Notes under the pieces: generated by a model
Seen by the model: only the letters and a program-made list of their open reading frames with translations
What the model was told of the DNA's origin: nothing
Database searches by the model: none
Assembly (NCBI GenBank): GCA_013076295.1
Contig: RQOL01000824.1
Location: forward strand, 4,154,001 to 4,218,000
DNA: 64,000 nt
Reading direction: 5' to 3'
From: Sanderia malayensis
Taxonomy: Eukaryota; Cnidaria; Scyphozoa; Semaeostomeae; Pelagiidae
Made by a program: the position numbers and the translations under genes
Shown: in pieces, positions 34,901-49,900 of the stretch
Position numbering within the stretch: the first letter of the stretch is position 1
Layout of the letters: every line of letters begins with the position of its first letter

Positions 34901-37900
34901 TCAAGCAGTTAGATCCCCTGTTTGTGAAGCAAGTAGCAAGGAGTTTCTATGTAGATGATTTTGTGGTAAGTGTCAAGGACTCTGATGTGAGTTTTGTTTT
35001 ATATGAGAAGGTCAGAACAGGTTGGAAGAGGGTGCTTCAAGTTGCGGAAATGGAAAACAAATGATTCAGATTTAAAGAACAGGATAAATGAAGGAGAAAA
35101 GCATGATAATTCAGGTATTGTTAGCCCTCTCTGTGTGAAAGCAAAGATTATCTTCCAGGAGTTGTGCAAGCAGAATCTTGGATGGGATGATCCAGTTCCA
35201 GAGGAACAACAACGTAGATGGGAAGCATGGGTGTCTGAATTGAATGAAGTAAAGTCTATAACGATCCCAAGGTTCATGTTCTACGAGGGAGAAGGAGAGG
35301 TGTTGGATTGCCAATTGCATGGGTTTGGAGATGCCAGTCAAAAGGGATATTGTGCAGCAATTTACTTGGTGTACAAGACCAACTCAGGTATATTTACTAA
35401 GTTACTATGCTCAAAAAGTAGAGTAGCACCCTTGAAGCAGTTGACTATCCCTAGGTTGGAGCTTTTATCAGCTAGGATCTTAGCGACATTAATGAGCAAT
35501 GTGAAGAATGCCTTGAGTGAGCAAGTTACAATTAACAAGGTTAGGTTCTGGCTAGATAGCAAAACTGCACTCTACTGGATCAATAATCAAGGAGAGTGGA
35601 AACAGTGGGTGCAGTTTAGGGTGGCAGAAATACTTCAACAATCGGAGAAGGACCAATGGGGACATGTAGCTGGATTGTCCAACCCAGCAGACTTGGGCTC
35701 AAGAGGCACAACTGCAAGTCAACTCGTCCACAGTGAGCTATGGTGGAGAGGACCTGCTTGGCTGAGAGAGGGTGAGGAAAGTTGGCCTGCAGAACTAAGA
35801 TTAGAAGACACGGCGGACATAGCTGTGGAGCGGAAGAAAACTGTTGTGGCAAACATGATTGCCGAAGAGGAAGAAGGGCTGAGTCAGGTAATAGATGCAA
35901 GTAGATTTAACAATCTAAATACACTGCTCAGGGTAACTGCCTTAACATATAGGTTCATTGACAACTTGAAAGCTAAGAAGGCAAAACAAGAAATAAAGGT
36001 CAACAACTTGGAAGTGAATGATATGAAGAGAGCAGAATTGTACTGGATAAGAGAAGCTCAGAAACAGCTGACTAGGGAGGAGCACTACAAGAAAACAAAG
36101 GAGAGTCTAGGAATAGAAGAGAGAGAGGGAACTCTTAAGTGCAAAGGGAGGTTGGAGCATTCGGATTTAGACATAGAAGCGAGGTTTCCGATTATACTGC
36201 CAAAGAACCACAAGTTCACTGATCTAATTGTTGTAAATAGTCACCTCAAGACGCATCACGGAGGTGTGAAGACTACTTTAGCCGAAGTGAGAACAAAGTT
36301 CTGGATTGTAAAAGGTAGGCAGTACGTTAAGAAATTGCTCAGAGGGTGTTTTATTTGCAAGAAATTTGAAGGAAAGGCGTATCGACCTGGCCAGACTTCC
36401 GCATTACCTGAGTTTAGAGTGACACAGGCGTTGCCATTCAGTAGAGTAGGGGTTGATTTCGCTGGCCCGTTTTTTGTGAAGCAGACATCAAGTGAAATGT
36501 CCAAAGCATATCTTGCTTTATTCTCTTGCTGCGTAACAAGGGCATTGCATTTGGAGTTGGTATCTGATCTTAACGCTAGCACCTTTATCAATTGCTTAAG
36601 ACGATTCTGTGCCCGCAGAGGCACACCACATCTTATCGTTTCAGATAATGCCAAAACCTTCAAGGCCACAGCAAATTCACTCAAGGAAGTGTCAAAGGAG
36701 TCAAGGGTACAAGAATTTCTACTGTCCAGACGCATTCAGTGGAAGTTCAACTTGGAAAGAAGTCCATGGTGGGGAGGATTTTTTGAGCGAATGGTGCAAT
36801 CGGTGAAAAGATGCGCAAGGAAGGTGTTAGGTAACGCTAAATTAACTTTTGATGAACTAAACACTGTGTTATCAGAGATTGAGAATACTCTTAATTCCAG
36901 GCCCTTGACCTACAGTTACGATGAGATTGAAGGTCAAGTCTTGACACCTTCACACTTGATGTTCGGACATCGATTATCCACACTGTCAGAAGGCATTGAG
37001 ATTGGTGAAAGTGATGACGAGGAAGATTACGCCGGTAATTCTAATACGGTAAACAGTCGATTCTTATATCTTACCAGGAAATTAACGCACTTTTGGAACA
37101 GGTGGAGAAAGGAATACCTTGTAGACCTACGCGAGAGACATCGACAAAAGAAAAATCAACCGAGTTCAGTTTCGGTAGGTGACATTGTCCTTATCTACGA
37201 GGACAATACGAAGAGAGGATTGTGGAAAACAGGAATCGTGGAGGCGCTGATCAAGGGAACAGATGGAGTGGTAAGAGGGGCGAAGGTTAGAAAACCAGGC
37301 AAGGGTAAGCCTGATGTATTGAATCGTCCTATTCAGAAGCTTTACCCATTAGAAGTAGAGAGTAGTCAGCGTAATTCGAACGAAAACAGTGGAAGTGTGT
37401 CTAGTGATAGAAATCAGAACGAGTTGCAAGGTCACCAGGATCAGAGCCGCCGACCTACTCGAGCTGCAGCGCGAGACGCGCGCGCTAAGACCCAAGCGCT
37501 TCTTGACTCCCTTTGAGTCAAGGAGGGGGGAATGTGGGAAATTCCTTGTGCGCACGCGCGGCTAACTGACTCATCGAACTTCTTACTGTGATGGCCTTCC
37601 ACATGATCTAATGACTAACCCTTATATTACTAATTATGTTTTGATTGGATAAAATAGAGACATTTGTAACGATCTGATTGGTTTGTAGTTTAAAGAATAT
37701 TACTCATTTCCTATTAAGCACGTTGAAATAATTATGAAATTTATGTATTGTTCAGTTGCGTTTTGGAGATAGAATTGAAGTGGACATGAGTGTACACTTT
37801 TGAAAAAGCTGAATTCTATTGATCAGTGTGTTTCTTCTTGCGAAATTTCTGTTCAAGCTAACAACTAGCAAATCGGAGTTAAGTTCTCCGACACAATGAT

Positions 37901-40900
37901 GGATATGGGTCTTACTTCTTAACTGGGCAAAGCAACTTCTGAATCTTTCCAATTATTAATATATTTGACCTTATCACTCATCGTTTGAGAAATATAATCA
38001 GACCCTTGTTTGCTCTGTCCCAGTTGGTACATTTGAGTCACAATCTGCAAAGATAAAAGCTTCAATTTTGCAAAGGCCTCACCGTAACCTTTGACATCTT
38101 CCGTCATCTGTGGTTCGATCTGGTTTCAAAGGAGACGACCTGGGTGACTCCGAAGGAGGCATCTGAAATAATCAAACAATGCAATTAAAAAATGGTAAAA
38201 CACATCACCGTGCATATTGGGAGCAATGTTATTTGACATTTAGCATCAACGTATAATTGTTAAATATCAACTCTTATGGCAATTTAAAGTCCAAAGCTTC
38301 GTCAAGCATAAGGTTTAATGGCCCGAATTTCAAATTTAGTAGCTCGATGCTTTAGTACAATGTTGTTGAAAGCAAACAACTAGGCAATAGTATATGCATT
38401 TACCTGCTGCAAAATTCTCAATGATGTATTAAGACAGGAAACTAAAATTCCGAATGAAAGTGGCGAACTCTCATTCAATGACGGCGAATTGAATGTCAAA
38501 TTAACAAGCGGATCAAATCCATCCAAATCCATGTCCTGAAAATTTTGATTACTTCATTAGCTACTTTGGCATTAGACAGTATTAATCAACAGTATATCAA
38601 ATACATTCTATTCAAGTGTGAATGACCTTGCCAAAAAGCTACAGCGTAATGTGAAGTATAATTTTAATATCCAAACCTCATCAAGAATTGATTCCACTAC
38701 ATTTGGAGTAATATTGCGTAATATACCAACAGAGTTCACCATAATGTTAACGAGTCTGAAAAAAAAAACAAATTAATGCAAAATGTATACGAAAGAGCTA
38801 AGTTCACCTAAAACGCAATTCAACTAACTGCAAACACGTGCATTAAATAATATACATCCCGCGATCACATGCAAAAGCACAATGTGTGTTACTCACTCCA
38901 GAAAGTGATCACGTGTACAGCTTCTAATCACACGTACAGTTTCTTTACCATAGTAGAAACACATTTGATTGGTTGAAATCAAGCATCTACTTATATCCTT
39001 CGTGTTCCTTTAATTCAAGTAACACTCCGGGTACTTATCAAGCATGGTACAAATGAACTTGGTATTGAATCAATGACGAGAAAGGCAAAATGTGCGTAAA
39101 TAAATCAACTCACATTTCTTGGGTATCTCCAGCTGGTCCGCATAATTCAGAGCATTCATCTTTATTGACAACAGCACCAATGCTACTTTCTCTCGTGAAA
39201 GAAGGACTTGGTGTTCTAGTTCTTTCCATTAACATCTCAAACGATACCTTGTCACTGGACTGAGAAAAATCATTATGACAGCAGAATTCTTTCAACAACT
39301 CAAAAGAAATAGGAAGAAAATTTTCCAGAACACTCTGAGCTTTGCGATACAATTATTATGAGAGAAGCAGACCTGCTTATTGTAGAGTTATCAGAAAAGC
39401 TGTACAGAAAAAAAATATTTCCCAGGTGTGGTGTCTTTACGCATCTGCTGTGGGCGAATGGTCACGAAATCGTTAGCTACGTTCTGTTTGTTAATGTATC
39501 ATGCATTCGCTTGTTTTATGTCTGTTTATTTAGGCCTAATTCTTTCGTCTTATTTCAGCAACAACAGTAATGTCTAAGGAGCCAAAATACCGATACGGAC
39601 TATATACTCACGACCGATCGATTGGTACCATTTTCATTCACATACTCTGACTAAATGCAAAGCTGCATGTTTTTTAGTCGCGTAAAATCGAACTTGTGAC
39701 GTAATCAAAAAGTCACACTTCCAGGGTAAAAATTCAGGGGTACCCATCTCGGATTTGGAATTCCAAGCTATTATTATGAAATAAAGTTAGATTGAGGTTC
39801 AGACTGTTCTGGAAAATTCTCTGCCTCACAAAGGTTAAAAGGCAAATGTTAACAGATGAAAAGATGAAAAGCAAAGTATACTCACTGTAGCAACATGGTT
39901 TAGCAGGCGAGGACGACATAAAAATACAATACACGTTTGTAGCATGTGCATGATGCGTGACTGTTGATAAAAATACAAAAAGTTCAGTGCTGACCAACAA
40001 TAAGCAACAAAAGGCCGGTTCGCAGACTCTGCACGTATTCTTCATTATCCTCCTCCCCCAAACAACGTGGTCTCTAGAGACATGTTCTCGATAAAAAATA
40101 TCGACAAAATTAGCTATATCGGTATGATGATCACAGGTAGCAGAGGGTGTGACTAAGAGAGGAACATTGTTTTACAGGAATTGGTCCACTATTGTACTCG
40201 CCGTAGTTACAATTGAGTATGAATTAAATCTTCATTTGCCCTGACACAAACAACTCGTAACAAACGACAATATATTTTGTACGACTCTCAGAGCCTCAGC
40301 GTACAATAGTAGCCACACATCCTGGGACACTCTACAATAATGACAAATATTCATTTGCAGGGTGACCACAATGGTCTTCTTGACAAAACAACAATATTTT
40401 GGGAGTCAGATAAGGTCCAAAGGAAAAGAACTTTACAGTTTGGTAGCCTTTCCTTCATATTTTTTCACTATATCATAAGATACCCCAGGAGTCTTAATCA
40501 CGAGAAACAAAATGAATATGGCCCATTATTTGAATAGCAATGTGAATGAAGGAGTAGACTTGGTGATATAGCAAAGAATTTACCAATAAATGATTGGCAG
40601 CTTCAGCATTGACCAACTTCCATTTCGCCCAATAAGGAGACAATGCGAATATCAACTTCGACGTTTCCTCGGATTCTTTCAATGAGGAACGTGAATGAAT
40701 TCTACCAGTAATATTGCAAGCCTTAAAAGAAAAAGCAACATTATTTGCCATATGATCTGCAAACCTAGTTGGTTTTGGAAAGTGTTCACATAATTCACAG
40801 GTTTCTACTGGCTTTGTCATTTTAGATCTTCTTTGTAATCATGTTAATTAAAATGCTAACCTCTACAATCTGTTCTCTGTGAGCCCCTATGAGATCGATT

Positions 40901-43900
40901 GTTTGGTCCAAGAAGCTGTTGCCAATTTTTTGCAAAATAGCAGTTGCTAAAGAAAGAGAATGGCGCCAGATTGGAAGCATCTGTGACTGCTAAAATACAA
41001 AAAATAGGTTGTGATGTCGTCGTGTTAGCGTGGTTCACTATATATACACTCATGAAAGAAAATGTAATAGAGACAGAGCAGCCTTGAATGTATTAACGTC
41101 AAGAAGTATCAGGAATCGCAGTGTCTTACAATGTAATTGGTTTCATCAGCGTGTCTTTCAATCAACTCATTGGCAGTAAGAAAACGAAGCAAATCATTGC
41201 AAACCAAATCTTCTGTCAGCTATGAAATACGTCACAATCAAATCATAAATCGAGCTTGAATGTATGTAAATAGGTTGAAGTATACAAACTCGTGGATATT
41301 TTGGCATTACTCCACACTTCATACTATACTCGATACACATACTTCGAAAATAATAGCTAACTTTGACAGCATAGCTTACCTGAGCATCTTCTGTGAAAGC
41401 CAGAAACAAAGATATTCCTGATTCGACAACACCAAGAAATTCTCTTTTCTAAAAAGAGAAAGAATAAAACAGGTCATGGGTACGATGATGAATACTGGAA
41501 TCAATTTCACTATAATAACTCTTAACGCATTTCACAGCCTGTTTATCTGAAATAACCAGTATATGATGAGAATACATTATAAAATGTGGCACAGAAAATG
41601 CACATACGATGCGTTTAATAAAAGAAAACAGCGATACCTGAAGACAATGGGTCATCTTTTGAAGGATGATTGGAATTGCCATGCATTCTTGAATCATATT
41701 GCGAATTGGGGACTTATTTGTAAACAGCTTTGTCAGCGTCGATAAAAGATTTAGTATTATAAGGTGTGCCTAAAAGTTGAGAAAATTGAAGCTTAAAATT
41801 AGTTGATATTCTGCAAGAAAAATGTAACAATAAAATCAGAGTGGATGATAAAAGCAAAAAGGAATTTGAAGAGGAAATTACATTTAAACTCTTTTCGTGC
41901 AGATATCCAACATTATCAACAATATTGACAAATTTCATGTTTTCGATGCTTTGACCAACATAAGGCAACAGGCTGCAAAGAGCACTTTCACTTATACCTG
42001 CCAAAAGAGAGACCGTGAGATTGAGAGCTTGAGTACAAAAATATAACAAAATTATATTCTGCAGAACTTGAAAACCACGATATACTGTACTTTCATCATT
42101 TAACATCTCCTTTCTTTTAAACGAGACTGGTATAATAAACGCCCCTCCTAAATCACCCTGTTTGTTGAAACATTGTTCGCAGAAAAAGTAAATTATGACA
42201 ACGACTTGTTTTATCCAAACAGTGATAAATATGATTTCGTGAATACTGAAAATATTTAGATCGCACATCGCGCAAGTTATTCTTTTTATTTCTTCAGCAT
42301 TTTTTTCAGAAAAACTACATTTTAGTTAAAGGGCCCTCTCCAATAAACACCCCAAAAATACAACTTGTTTTAATATATGCGCGGGGCGTACATTAGCAAA
42401 AATACGGTAAGTTGTAAACAGGTGTTGACTGAATAAGACAAATAATAGGACGGTACATACTCTTGCTTGTTATATTCGGCAGCAATAGCGCAAGAAGAGA
42501 ACAAAACAATTGGTTTCTGACAGACACTAAAATGCTCTTTTCCTTGCAAACGGCTTCAGATACATCTATAATGGCGGCGACAATTTTACCAGCTTGTGAA
42601 ATGGAGCTGCACATGAATAAAAAGATTTAATTAATATAAAAATTAAAATAATCAAATGAAAAAATAAAGACAAGTAATCAATAAAAGGCTTTGACAATTC
42701 ATAGAAAGCGCATTGTGACTAAACAGAGGTGGGAAATTCAGAGGTATGTGGAATAGCTTAAGTAATAAAACAGAGAAGACATGAAGATTGAGCTTGCATT
42801 TAAAAAGACGAAGAAATTAATTATGTATATATCTCGGGATTCCGTTTATTAGTTCAATATAAGTAAACATGTTTTGAAATAGTTTTCACAATTGATTTTA
42901 CATTTAGTGAGCAAAGGTTACGCACCACCTTATTCAAAATGGCGTCTAGATGTAGCCAAAGGCCACAAAAACAAAATTGCAGAAGCACATGTCTTGCATT
43001 ATAAAATGAAGGAGCGGGTTTTCCAAATTAAAAAAGTCAACTTACGAAGCCCATTGTTTTGAAAGGATCATAATAGCATTAGCAATTTCATGGACAATCT
43101 CGGGATAATCTCCTCGCAACTAAAATAGACAAAGAACTATAAAGTTAAACAACGTTTCAAAAAATCTGCAAATTAAGAAAGTAATGTTAAGGTTTTTGTT
43201 CGCTATTATGTAAGACAGTAGTCAGCACACGATGTGCAACAAAAAGTACTCTTACCCAGATATTCAAAGCGTCCACAAAATTCATTAATATATCTTCTTT
43301 GGTTGTACTGCTATTTAGTGAGCATCTTTCAGGCTAACAAGGAATTAAAAATTGATCAAGGAATAACGTGCAATTCATGTATGTGTAAATACAAAGTTTT
43401 CCGTCTTTTTACTCATAGATACAATGAATACAAAAACGGGAGACTCCCGATGCGTTATCTGCACCACGAAACATGCTTGTAAAGCTGCATTGGGTAGTCT
43501 TTTGACTTCTTCCTCACTTCAACATATATAACGCTCCATGCAAACGTATTGAACACTTTTCAACGAGAAACAGAAACCGGAACACAAACTATGATCACCG
43601 TAGCCCTCTCTCTAATAAACGCCCAAGACATTGACAATGTCTCTCAGCACAAATTCTATAGCGTCCAGATTTAGTTTGCATCTCCAGTAGCCAGGTTTTT
43701 TTGACAAAAACATAAAAAATTAACATTATACTTACATGTAGCAAAGAACCAACTAAAAGATATTCCTTCCATGCAATAATTAGATTTACAACATCCAATT
43801 TCCTTCGATTTATGTTAGTCACCGATTGCAAATATTCCTCACGACAGAAAATCTACGAGATATGAAATTTCCTTGAATAGAATGGAATCAAAAGATTGTT

Positions 43901-46900
43901 ACAATAAAATACTATATTGCTTATTGAGAGATAAGAAAACAAATATTACAAAGAGTAAAAAACGTTGCTCAAGATACGACTTTACCTTTCCGATAGTTTG
44001 GAACATCTTCTCGTCCATCTGCTTCAGACAATCAATAAACCCAGCGTCAAAATTTTCACTAGAAAATAAAACAAGCTTAATATCAAAATTTACATACTCT
44101 GCAGGGTTTCGAAAAAGATTCATCCAATAAGCAAACTTTATTATTTTCACATGCTACATACCTTGTATGAATACTAATGTATTATGTGTTAAATCATGAA
44201 ACTACTTACTTTGGAACATAGTAGATTTCTATAGTGAATATCTCCATAATTAATACGCAGCATCTGATTTCATCCGCAGAAAGCTGAAAGGTGAAAGCAG
44301 TTGAGTTATGAAAGCAGTTGAGATGTCGTTATATGCAAGACTGGCAGTATTAAGATTCCCCTGTGTACTTTTAGCATACTGCAACTAATGGAAACTTCAA
44401 GTAACTCACGTTTTCACTGCTCGAATTCAGCAGCACTGCAGAAATATCTCTCCATGAATTCTCCCTGTTCAAAATTACAACAATAATGTATTAAAACAAG
44501 AACATAGTTTAGCCACGTTTCCACAAATTAAAGGCTGGTATTACAGTATAAATTACCTATTTCGTATGACTGACAAGGCACTATCTGTTCTATTCAGCCA
44601 AAGACCCCGAAGAAATTCAAGAGATGCTCTTTTTATAGCAGCATTACAAGTCTAAAAAATTAAGCAAAATAGAATGTAAATAAGCCAATAAGTACCTGTA
44701 AGTACGTAAGCAAGCAGGTTAGTAAGTAAGTAAGTAAGTACGCAATGAAAGAAATAACTAAGTAACTAACAAAGTAAGTAAGTAAATAAATGAGTAAATA
44801 AATGAGTAAATGAGTGAGTAAGTAAGTACGGTTGAACTTCGTAAAGTCGCACTCTGAGTAACTCAAACTTTCAATGCTTGAAATGTCCCTGGGTAACTTA
44901 ACTTTCACTTTAAGGTTTTGAAATCAAATGGGAAAAGGAACGTCAGTCCAATTTTTATTCAGTTTTAGTTATCCTACGACTTCACAGAACTCAACTATGC
45001 TTAATTACTCACTCGTTTACTCATCCACTTACTTACTTGCTTGCTTACTTACTTGCTTACTTGCTTGCTTATTTTTTCATTACCATTTGACTTGAATCCT
45101 TACAGGAAAACTCGCTTGAGTGGGATATTCGTCGGACGAATTCTTTATCCCCCCCCCAGACTTAAATTATGGAACGAATGCACACTGTCTTACCTTCTTC
45201 TCTAAAAAGCCAAATACCATTGGTATACAACTATACTTTCCATGCTGATTGCTCTATTATAGAAATTGCATGATTGAGATTATATAGCACGATGTGAGTG
45301 AGAAAAAAAACAAGAAAAAATGGAAAATAAACAAAAGAGTTTCTATATTATACCTTGGATGGCAATTGATGAATAAAAAGTTCAACAAGGCCTGGCTGAG
45401 ATTCAATTGAAGATGTGAGAAAATCCAAAATCGCAATCTTCAACCTGACAGGTTCAACGGGACTTCCAAGCCTCGTAACAAAAGCATTTCTCAGTGCAGT
45501 AGCATTCTGACCAAATGTTGCCAATAGAGATACTGGAGATGACTGCATGAAGTAAAACAGTAATATCAATTACATAATACACATGAAACATGTTGTTAAC
45601 TGAGTATACAGTAGGGGTATTGCAAGATGCTTCTTTCAGTCAGCATATTGCAAAAACTAATATCATAGAATAGGAATAAAATGCACAAGGTAAAGATGAT
45701 ACTTGCCAAACAAAGTTTTTGCAGCAGCAAAGTGGCCAGGATGGGCAACTTCACATCATGCCGATGATGAATGTAATTTGCAACGACAGTAAGTAACGGA
45801 TATACTTCTGAAATAAAGTTAAATGTATGCATTGTTATGTCAGTATTAAGTGCTTGATGTACCACAACATGATGTATCATATGCATTGTGTATTTGTATA
45901 GACCCTTCGTACCTGTTGATTGCAAAAAATCTACTGCTGACTGCTGTCTTACATACTGACAGACAAATGCATTTTCAAGAGGTGTTACAACATCACTCTG
46001 AAATGAAGATTGCAAACGATTAGATTATATCGTTTCATGATAATAATACGTAGATGCTATCAGTGAGAGAAATGATAGTGCTACTATGAGAATATTACAA
46101 TTATTAATCAAATTAGAAGCATGTGAATTTAATAACGGCCACAAGAGTTGATAACTCTATCGTAGTTGACAATTTTTACCAACATTTTTGTTTCGCAAAA
46201 GTCTATCAACAACAGCCAAGGCAAGTTTCACAATTTGGACAATACCATGCTTGTTAAGCGCGTTTCTGTGAAAAAATTAAAGAATTTAACTTGAGTTTAT
46301 AATGAAAAGTAGAAAAAACCCAAACGGAATTATTTGATATTATTATCATATCATAATATCAAAAAGTGTAAAGATGCAAACCTTTCTCGATCAACAACAG
46401 ACGAATTAACAGCAACCACACCAGTGCTTAAAATTTCTAACAAGGTTTCTCCAGATTCAGTGAAAAGTAAATGCTCACAAATGCAACGTCGCATTAAATT
46501 TGCATTCCTCAAAAATAACCGAATATATATTATATACCTTATGAAATTAGAAGTAAAATTATAGGAAAATACTAAAAAAAAGTATGTACGAGTGTTTATA
46601 CTGGATAGCCACTTCAACTATGATAGCTGTTATCAATGTGGGTCCAGTTGGTAACCCTTACCCCCAGAAATTCTGGGTACTCATTTACCGACCTCGGAAG
46701 GATGGACAGCAGAGTTGGCTGACGGCTTGTAGTTCGTGGTTCCGACCATACGTGGATTTGAACCAGTGAAGGCATTACCTCTAAAGGATCAAACCCAGCG
46801 CCTTAACCACTAGGCTACACCACCGTTAAATCTTACAGCTTACTATAAAAACCTTACAGCCTCGTCAAGGAAATTGTTTTAAAAAGCTATCAAAGTATAT

Positions 46901-49900
46901 GCAGGAAGTGTTATGTTTAAAAATAAGCATATATGATGTATGCATAATTTGGTGGGTTATATAACCTAAGAGATAGCACTAGCAAATTGGAAATTGTAAT
47001 GAAATGCCTTACTTGATGAATGCAATTGGTTTTCCTTCTTCAACGACTGGTGCCAGAATGGTATGAAAAATTTCAAGTGAACATTCGGCTGGAAAACGAA
47101 GAAAATAAATCTCTTGAACAAAGGAGCGATTATAAAAAGAATTATAATAACATAACATAATGAATTCTGAAAAGGAAGCAAAAACTGTAAAAACGATGAT
47201 TATCTTACCAATTTCTTCTTTGTCTTGAGCACGGACAAATTTCCACTTTGGATAACCGCCGAAGATATGTTTCATAATGAAAACAATGTTGATTATTAAT
47301 GTTTCTTTCACATCTTGTAAGATCAAATATGCTTCATCCTCAATTGTTACATTGCACAACTGAAGAAAGAGCTGAAGATAAGCTTTTGTAACTGCATAAC
47401 TTCCAAATGGACATTCAAAGGATGTGAGCAAATACCCATAGCTTCCTGGTGTAAACTTCAAAGTACTGCAAAACACAATTCTGATTGAAATTTCACGGAA
47501 AATAAGATCCATATGCAGAAAGAACTGAATATCATTATTATATTAAAACATACTTTAAATCGGTTGATAAAAGGTGCTCTGAAGATGCAGGAAGAAACCC
47601 GATTTGATTTAACTGATTTATGACCTGAAACAGCGAAAAGATTGGCCAAAGAATTTGATGACAAGTAAGCCTAAAGTAAATCATTGGGTTGTGGTATACT
47701 CGTATAACTTACCTCTAATGGTGCATTTTTAATTATCATTGCTAGAGCTTTCAAACATTCTGCTATAAACTGCAACGGCGGAGAAGACAAAGTGCAAAAC
47801 CTTTCAAAACCAAATGAAAACCATTACAAATATTTTATTTTTCTTACATACCGTACTTCCTCGATTAAACGCCCCCCTCGATTAGAAGCCCCTTCGAATA
47901 AACGCCCCCTTATGCTACTAACTTTTGAAATAAACGCCCCCTTCGATTAAACGCCCCCAACACAACAAAAGTTGGTGTAGTGTATTGTTGCTCGATAAAA
48001 GCAAGGCACAACTAAACCATTTTCTCCTTTTCTGGACCCAATGACAGAGGCTGTGATCTTGTACTTTCTAATAAACGTCCCCCTCGAATAATGGCCCCCT
48101 TCGATTAGGCGCCCCCCCCCCAAAAAGTGCCGAGATTAATAAACGGGGCGTTTAATCGAGGAAATACAGTAAAAGGGGAGTAATGAGTATATAGACACAA
48201 AAGCTTGCGCATTGAAAATTATTCTACACACCGTTGAATTGCCGTAAAAACACAAGCAATCAAAGGTTCCAAATATTCGGCAATTGCCCAACTACTTTCT
48301 GTAACAGCGGCCAGCAGTTTCACAATACTTATCAACCGTGATTCCGTATCTTCCTCGAGTTGAAAACCTATGTAAGCAACGCAAGTGATAGAGAAAAGGG
48401 AATTCACGAAAGGTAGTGAATGGTAGTACAATGCCCTTACATTTCTGAATGGTAGTGTATTGAAGAATCATGAATGTGAGGCTAAGACTTGACCAGTTAG
48501 AACTTCAAATGTGAAATGAAACAAAAAGAGCTTACCACGATGTATCAAGTTGGAAATATGACGCTCAAATTCTAGAGTAAGATAATTCCATCCAGAGTAA
48601 TCTAATTGCCAACAGATTAAGCGATTTTCTGAAAGAAAGAAACAATATTTTGAATCAAATGAGTAGACACTCACTCAATCAAAATAATTGAGAACATGAA
48701 CATTTAAAACTTAAATAAAGAATTACGAGTTTAAATATTGACATGCGAATCAAATATAACTCACCGCCTGATCTCTCAATAAGTTTTCCTCTAGTTCCAC
48801 GAGGGAGAATTATACATTCTGTGCCTAATTTGGGCATGATTAATTTGAACATTAAACAATTTATAAAAATGTTTAAATATCACATCATAGACAGAGGTGG
48901 AAAAGAGGCAAAACGTGGTCTTATACGTCGATAGCCTCTACGGAGTGAAAATGTTAAAGACGTTGTGAAATTAACTACATATATGCCATGAAAAGAGTGA
49001 GTGGAAAATAAAATCACGTCATAGTATGCAAACTTACCTGATGATATGCAAATCTTATCGACGGATCGTTTCCAAATACTGGGATCGTCTGTTGCTTCGA
49101 TCTCATTCACTTTGTTATAAGCAAACAGCTCTGTCATCGTTTGCAGGTTCTTCAAGCATTCAAAAACCTGTATGAAAAGAAAAATGGCTTCAATGACCGA
49201 AATCTGCAAATAGTTGAACGGTATTTAATGAATTAAAATTGGAAATATATATAATATATAATATTCACACTCACATATTCAGCTGAATCTTTGTCATTCT
49301 TGCGAACAAGTCTGGTAAGAATATCCAAAAGAGAAGGAGCAAAGTACGGAAATCTGAAAAGTTGATAGTTGTAGATTGTCGTTAACATCCAAATAGATCT
49401 TGCTTGCGTAATAACAGATGAAACATCAAATGTAGATTTCACGAATTTTATGACAACAAACTATATACGAGCGTAAAGCTTCTAGTGGCAAAATCTTAAA
49501 ATTTTAACCCGCTAAAACATATTAAGGCTTCGTGAATGAATAGTAAAAACATTTTATGGCTTTATGTAAATCAAAGATTCTCTAAAAGTTAACAAAATTT
49601 TAAACAAATTTTTGGCCTCATATCTGAAAAATTAATAACGTTGGAAAGCTTATACTCGAAAGATGATGTTGTCATAAAAACAATGTATTCGAATCCCAAC
49701 TAAAAGCATCTGCGCAAAACCCATTGTTATAAGTAAACAGAAGGGTAGGCAAGGGCAAATGAACAGCGTCAAAGTATTTGCAATCAGTTTATGTTACGAT
49801 ATCTACAAAAAATAATCGTAATTACCTTTCTTTTGCGCAGGCCAACAATAATTCTGGTAACAGTCCTGCTCTCTGAAAAGAAGGACAGCATTACATGTAA

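Larger units (their letters stand above)
31891..37893 (+). mobile_element. BEL/Pao LTR retrotransposon in the second-last NUP188 intron
   Basis: A 6,003 bp element on the strand opposite NUP188. LTRs (31891-32244, 37533-37893) start TGTGGG and end CCGACA. CAATG is duplicated at 31886-31890 and 37894-37898. A candidate primer-binding site starts TGGTCCACC at 32247, and a polypurine tract (AAGGAGGGGGGAA) precedes the 3' LTR. Gag, protease and most of the reverse transcriptase are frame-broken; RNase H and integrase are open. The class follows from the RT/RNase H and integrase sequence type (Pao-type, with the A17-type region). No envelope gene is seen. Confidence 0.95.

Noticed and set aside
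36256..36735. Minus-strand ORF inside the integrase region
   Set aside because: Antisense shadow of the BEL/Pao pol frame.
37919..38107. Minus-strand ORF next to the BEL element, at first taken for a NUP188 exon
   Set aside because: Its frame does not join the neighbouring exons. The true exon is 38083-38162, ending at a GTGAGG donor in phase 2 that fits 31850 exactly.
46740..46824. Possible functional tRNA gene
   Set aside because: A and B boxes are present, but the acceptor and anticodon stems pair poorly and a SINE body follows.
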